Positions 61,132 to 64,000 of a stretch of DNA of 64,000 nt are shown in pieces. The position numbers and the translations under genes are program-made. The stretch lies in NCBI GenBank assembly GCA_003134655.1, contig PLBY01000147.1:74684-138683 (forward strand), read 5' to 3'. How positions within the stretch are numbered: the stretch's first letter is position 1; each line of letters begins with the position of its first letter. The DNA is from Acidobacteriaceae bacterium (GTDB lineage: Bacteria; Acidobacteriota; Terriglobia; Terriglobales; Acidobacteriaceae). The notes beneath the pieces were generated by a model. That model had not been told where the DNA came from. It searched no databases and worked only from the letters and a program-made list of their open reading frames with translations.

Positions 61132-62931
61132 CTAGCGACATGACGGATAATGCTGTCTCGCCGAGTCTGCCACCTCAGAAGACGAACTGGAAGGATGCAG
61201 AAACGCCTCTGTGGTTTTCCCCTCCGGCACCAGTGGCAGGTTGACCTCCAAAGCTCCGACATTGTCGGTGGCCACGTCCCGGACCGCGATCCGCACGGAG
61301 ACTGCAGTCATCGGCACATCGAACTGCTGTTGAAGGCGAAAGATGCCGTCACGCCTCATGCCGGGGGAGTGCGTAGTATTTTCCGCAGCCCGCTGTACGA
61401 CCCCGTTCAGCATCCTCCCCTCGGCGTCGAAAGCAGCCGCCGCCACTTCCAACGCTGGGTAGCGGGCCGCAACGGTGTAATCGATTTGGTAAGTCTGCAG
61501 TTGGATGGAGTGCAGGGGCTTGGCTGGCCGGTTCTGGTGGCGCTCGCGAAAGAAAGCGGGCTGATCGGCCAAACTCGCCATCTGTTCGCGTGTGGCCTTC
61601 GCGGGAGCCGACAAGGCGTGAATGTGGGCTCGGAACAATAATTGGTGCGCCAGTGGCGCGCCGTGCTGCATGTTGGAATACAGCGAATCTGCCACCTGGC
61701 TCAGTTGAAATGGTTCCAGTTCCGATGCTAGACGGAACCCCCCGATCGTTTCGGGTGCACTCGGGCCGGGGTTGCCATAGTACGAACGGCGGTAGGCCAG
61801 ATGATAGCCGCGCTTATCAAGCTCAACATGAACGTGGCGCAGCTTGCCGTTGTAGTTTTGATTGCTGGGAGAGTAAGTCAGAGTGTAGTAGTGGCCGCCG
61901 GTTTCTGTCGCTTCCGCGAGCGCGGTGGCCAAATCGTTCGTCCCGTAGATGGCACGGCCTCCGGTCGCGTCGGCAATTTCCTGCTCGGTCATGTGCCGGG
62001 CGTTCAGAGCGTAGTCAGCGCTGTTTTCAGCGGATACCTGAGTCTGACCAATATTCGTGGCGGACGCGCCGGTTACCGCGACGCCGCGCACGTCGACCGG
62101 ATAGACGGCGATCTGTCCACGCGCCAGGGCGTCGGTGGCTTCCTTCACCTCGTCACTGATACTGCGCCCCTCGGATCCCGGGTCAGCACTGGGCATGATC
62201 GCCGACGGAAACGCTTCCGAGATCCAGAGGACATTCTTGTGTCCCGGAAGACCGGACAGGAATTTCGCGATACCCATCAGTACCCGCGGGGTAGAGATCG
62301 CAGGTCGATAGTTATCGGCATATAGAAAGATCCGCGGCAGATGAGAGTGAGGATTCTTGGGATCCACAGCGTCCGCGAGCCGGTTGCGGTCCTCGGTGAA
62401 ACCCTGAACGAGATAAAGTCCGTCGCTTAAAACAAAGACTGCGAAACGGGTACCCAGGGGCTTGCTCAAGGCGAACTTCAGCAGTTGTTCGCGTGCGGCA
62501 GGCTGGTCGTCGACCTCCATATTAAGGAGATCCAGAAGCAATACATAAAGAGGTCCCCGCTCCGGGCCGGAGGGGACGTTCACGAATGTATTCGTCGGAA
62601 GGAACGCGGGAGCCTTCGGGAGGGAAGCGGAAACGGTGTCGAAGTCGTGGACGTCGAACGAGCGAACCCGCTGTGGCTTTCCGTCTTCGGCGATCGAAAA
62701 GTCGCTGGCGGTAAGGCCGGAAACCGGCTTTCCATTCGAGTCAGAGATGACTACGTCGACCACGACGCGCCGCACGGTCGAGTGGAAGACGAGACCGCTG
62801 GTTTCGGTTTCCTGGGAATCCGGGTCCGTCGGCAACTGCGAAACCGTTGGGGTTCTCTGCGCGCCAACTGTCCCCACAAACAGAGCGGCTGCCAGAAGAA
62901 GACGGGTTCGGAGCAAGAACGATGCAACCAT
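61132..62931 (-). CDS. VWFA-related secreted protein (medium form)
   Basis: A 599-residue protein from ATG 62931, which has GGAG eight bases upstream. A signal peptide (LLLAAALFVGTVGAQ) precedes the acidobacterial VWFA-related core (VVVDVVISDSNGKPVSGLTA, LYVLLLDLLNMEVDDQPAAR, NVLWISEAFPSAIMP, IAVYPVDVRGVAV). The core ends with TGGRAIYGTNDLATALAEAT and YYTLTYSPSNQNYNGKLRHV. The typical closing segment YHLAYRRSYYG is followed by a beta-rich tail. It lies 165 bp upstream of the TPR gene on the same strand. Confidence 0.85.
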   Translation of the reverse strand: MVASFLLRTRLLLAAALFVGTVGAQRTPTVSQLPTDPDSQETETSGLVFHSTVRRVVVDVVISDSNGKPVSGLTASDFSIAEDGKPQRVRSFDVHDFDTVSASLPKAPAFLPTNTFVNVPSGPERGPLYVLLLDLLNMEVDDQPAAREQLLKFALSKPLGTRFAVFVLSDGLYLVQGFTEDRNRLADAVDPKNPHSHLPRIFLYADNYRPAISTPRVLMGIAKFLSGLPGHKNVLWISEAFPSAIMPSADPGSEGRSISDEVKEATDALARGQIAVYPVDVRGVAVTGASATNIGQTQVSAENSADYALNARHMTEQEIADATGGRAIYGTNDLATALAEATETGGHYYTLTYSPSNQNYNGKLRHVHVELDKRGYHLAYRRSYYGNPGPSAPETIGGFRLASELEPFQLSQVADSLYSNMQHGAPLAHQLLFRAHIHALSAPAKATREQMASLADQPAFFRERHQNRPAKPLHSIQLQTYQIDYTVAARYPALEVAAAAFDAEGRMLNGVVQRAAENTTHSPGMRRDGIFRLQQQFDVPMTAVSVRIAVRDVATDNVGALEVNLPLVPEGKTTEAFLHPSSSSSEVADSARQHYPSCR

Positions 62932-63045
62932 GCGAACGTCTCCGCTGCTGGCCAGTGGTTTGAGCCGAGCGATTCTACCCCAGAGCAGCACTCCGGTTGT
63001 CAACGATTTGCTGCAGGGCGCAAACAAATCGGCAACCGGTTCTTC

Positions 63046-64000
63046 CTACTCAACCTTGACGGACAAGCTTGATTCCGCCACCGACGTTCCCTGCCGGGCT
63101 GTGACCAGCACATCGCACTGACCCTGGCCGGGAGTAAGTTGCACAATCATGGGAATGGAACCGTCGGGAGCAGGCTGGGACAGATTCACGGGCTTGCGAG
63201 CGATCTCTTTGCCGTCTCGCAAGAGCTCCACAGTCACTTTCGTCTCCTCGCCTGCGACCGCCTTCGTCGGGTACACCACGAAATAAAGGCTCAATGGATT
63301 TCCCGGCGGCACCGAATCGGCCAGCGTCGGAGTTACTCGGCCATTCTCCAGTTCAAAAGGACTCTGCGGATTGCGCGGCCCCGTCAGGGCGTCGAAACGG
63401 CGCACCAACCCCAGGGAACTCAAAGAAAGATTCTTGCCGGGATCGACGAAAACGGAGACTCGCTTCGCCGAAGTTCTGCCTGTCTGTTCATCTGTGACTG
63501 CCGTGTCGATCACATAGTGCCCGGGCTGTAATTCGACTGGCTCGGCGTAGAGGATGCGATCGGTCTGCAGCTGTGCCGCGTCTGCACTCGACACTTTGCG
63601 CACCAGTTCGCGGCTCACCTTCTTCACGATCTCTCCGGTGGAGTCGTGAATGAAAGCGACCAGAGCGGCTCGCACCCGCAGTTCGCCGGCTTTCTTGTCG
63701 GTGACGGCTTTAATGCCTGCCAACGGGATCTCAAACGTTACTTCGTACTCGACCGCGTTTTCCCGCGGCCGGAACTTCATGGCCGAGACCTGGTAGGGAA
63801 ATTCCGACGCAGCCGGCTGCGCGTTCATGGCGTTCAAGGCGAGTAGTTCGTAGGGCTGGAGCGGTTCTCCGTTCAAGTCCGGAACCGCGTAGTAGCCTTT
63901 TCGAGTCTGCAGAGTAATCTTTGGACGGCTGATCTTTACGTCGATTTTGCGGAAATGTCCATCGTAATTGGTCGACGTCGGAGAATATGCCAGCTCGTAA
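63046..64000 (-). CDS. VWFA-related secreted protein, C-terminal part (5' end beyond window)
   Basis: The frame is open to the right edge, so the start is outside the window; 317 codons are visible. The first visible residues (YELAYSPTSTNYDGHFRKID, then ITLQTRKGYYAVPDLNGEP) are the closing segment of the acidobacterial VWFA-related domain, so the ring domain itself lies outside. The remainder is beta-rich with likely Ig-like domains (PLSLYFVVYPTKAVAGEETK). It resembles the C-terminal region of the protein encoded at 55690 (HFSED-type and YVV.A-type strands, then a pre-terminal FFVVHP/YFVVYP match), so the two are probably paralogues. Confidence 0.82.
   Translation of the reverse strand, partial: YELAYSPTSTNYDGHFRKIDVKISRPKITLQTRKGYYAVPDLNGEPLQPYELLALNAMNAQPAASEFPYQVSAMKFRPRENAVEYEVTFEIPLAGIKAVTDKKAGELRVRAALVAFIHDSTGEIVKKVSRELVRKVSSADAAQLQTDRILYAEPVELQPGHYVIDTAVTDEQTGRTSAKRVSVFVDPGKNLSLSSLGLVRRFDALTGPRNPQSPFELENGRVTPTLADSVPPGNPLSLYFVVYPTKAVAGEETKVTVELLRDGKEIARKPVNLSQPAPDGSIPMIVQLTPGQGQCDVLVTARQGTSVAESSLSVKVE

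Noticed and set aside
1..64000. tRNA genes, attachment sites or insertion sequences flanking the island at 4971-8245
   Set aside because: I found no tRNA-like cloverleaf, no flanking direct repeats long enough to trust and no transposase or integrase gene. The island borders therefore stay undefined.

Overview
The window looks like a piece of an Acidobacteriota chromosome, most likely class Terriglobia. I infer this from the protein repertoire rather than from any marker gene. It has several VWFA-related secreted proteins, ASPIC/UnbV (CRTAC1) and FG-GAP secreted proteins with Ig-like tails, seven-heme cytochromes paired with TPR proteins, a PAP2-Wzi fusion and a very long SLBB export protein. 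The DNA is moderately GC-rich and gene-dense. I saw no tRNA, rRNA, CRISPR array or insertion sequence.

Layout. (1) 1-2582: the 3' end of a Mg2+ P-type ATPase gene, then a TetR regulator with a palindromic operator over its promoter and a small methyltransferase gene behind it. (2) 2989-4353: a lone nucleotidyltransferase-family gene. (3) 4971-8245: a compact foreign-looking island. A small ribbon-helix-helix gene faces a five-gene, translationally coupled operon across a perfect inverted repeat. The operon encodes a Rad52/ERF-like annealing candidate, a DUF669-like ssDNA-binding candidate, a RecB/Cas4-type PD-(D/E)XK nuclease with an Fe-S cysteine set, an uncharacterised helical protein and an HNH nuclease. 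It reads as a phage-type recombination module without any phage structural genes. (4) 8507-17025: secreted and outer-membrane proteins: Ig-like, tailspike-like beta-helix, PagL-like, an FG-GAP/Ig protein broken by one in-frame amber codon, and an arylsulfotransferase lipoprotein.

(5) 17274-48991: a 24-gene, single-strand exopolysaccharide locus with no gap above about 80 bp. It begins with an UpxY/RfaH-like antiterminator. Export and polymerisation functions follow (SLBB/Wza-like, PAP2-Wzi, Wzz, Wzx flippase, Wzy-like polymerase). The rest comprises three GT4 glycosyltransferases, two initiating polyprenyl-phosphate sugar transferases, two FkbM and one other methyltransferase, two SDR epimerases, a CapK/PaaK-like enzyme, a DUF362 protein, a bidomain oxidoreductase, a heparinase-like lyase and a GDP-D-glycero-D-manno-heptose set (GmhA, HddA, HddC and a HAD phosphatase). 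(6) 49168-50786: two divergent atypical response-regulator genes separated by a helically phased array of AGTAC repeats, probably the control region of the locus.

(7) 50981-64000: a redox/secretion region with a Tat-exported CRTAC1 protein, two TPR proteins, two paralogous seven-heme cytochromes and three VWFA proteins, arranged like a duplicated module. The last gene runs off the right edge.

Functions are assigned by reading translated sequence and remembered family signatures. No database search was run.
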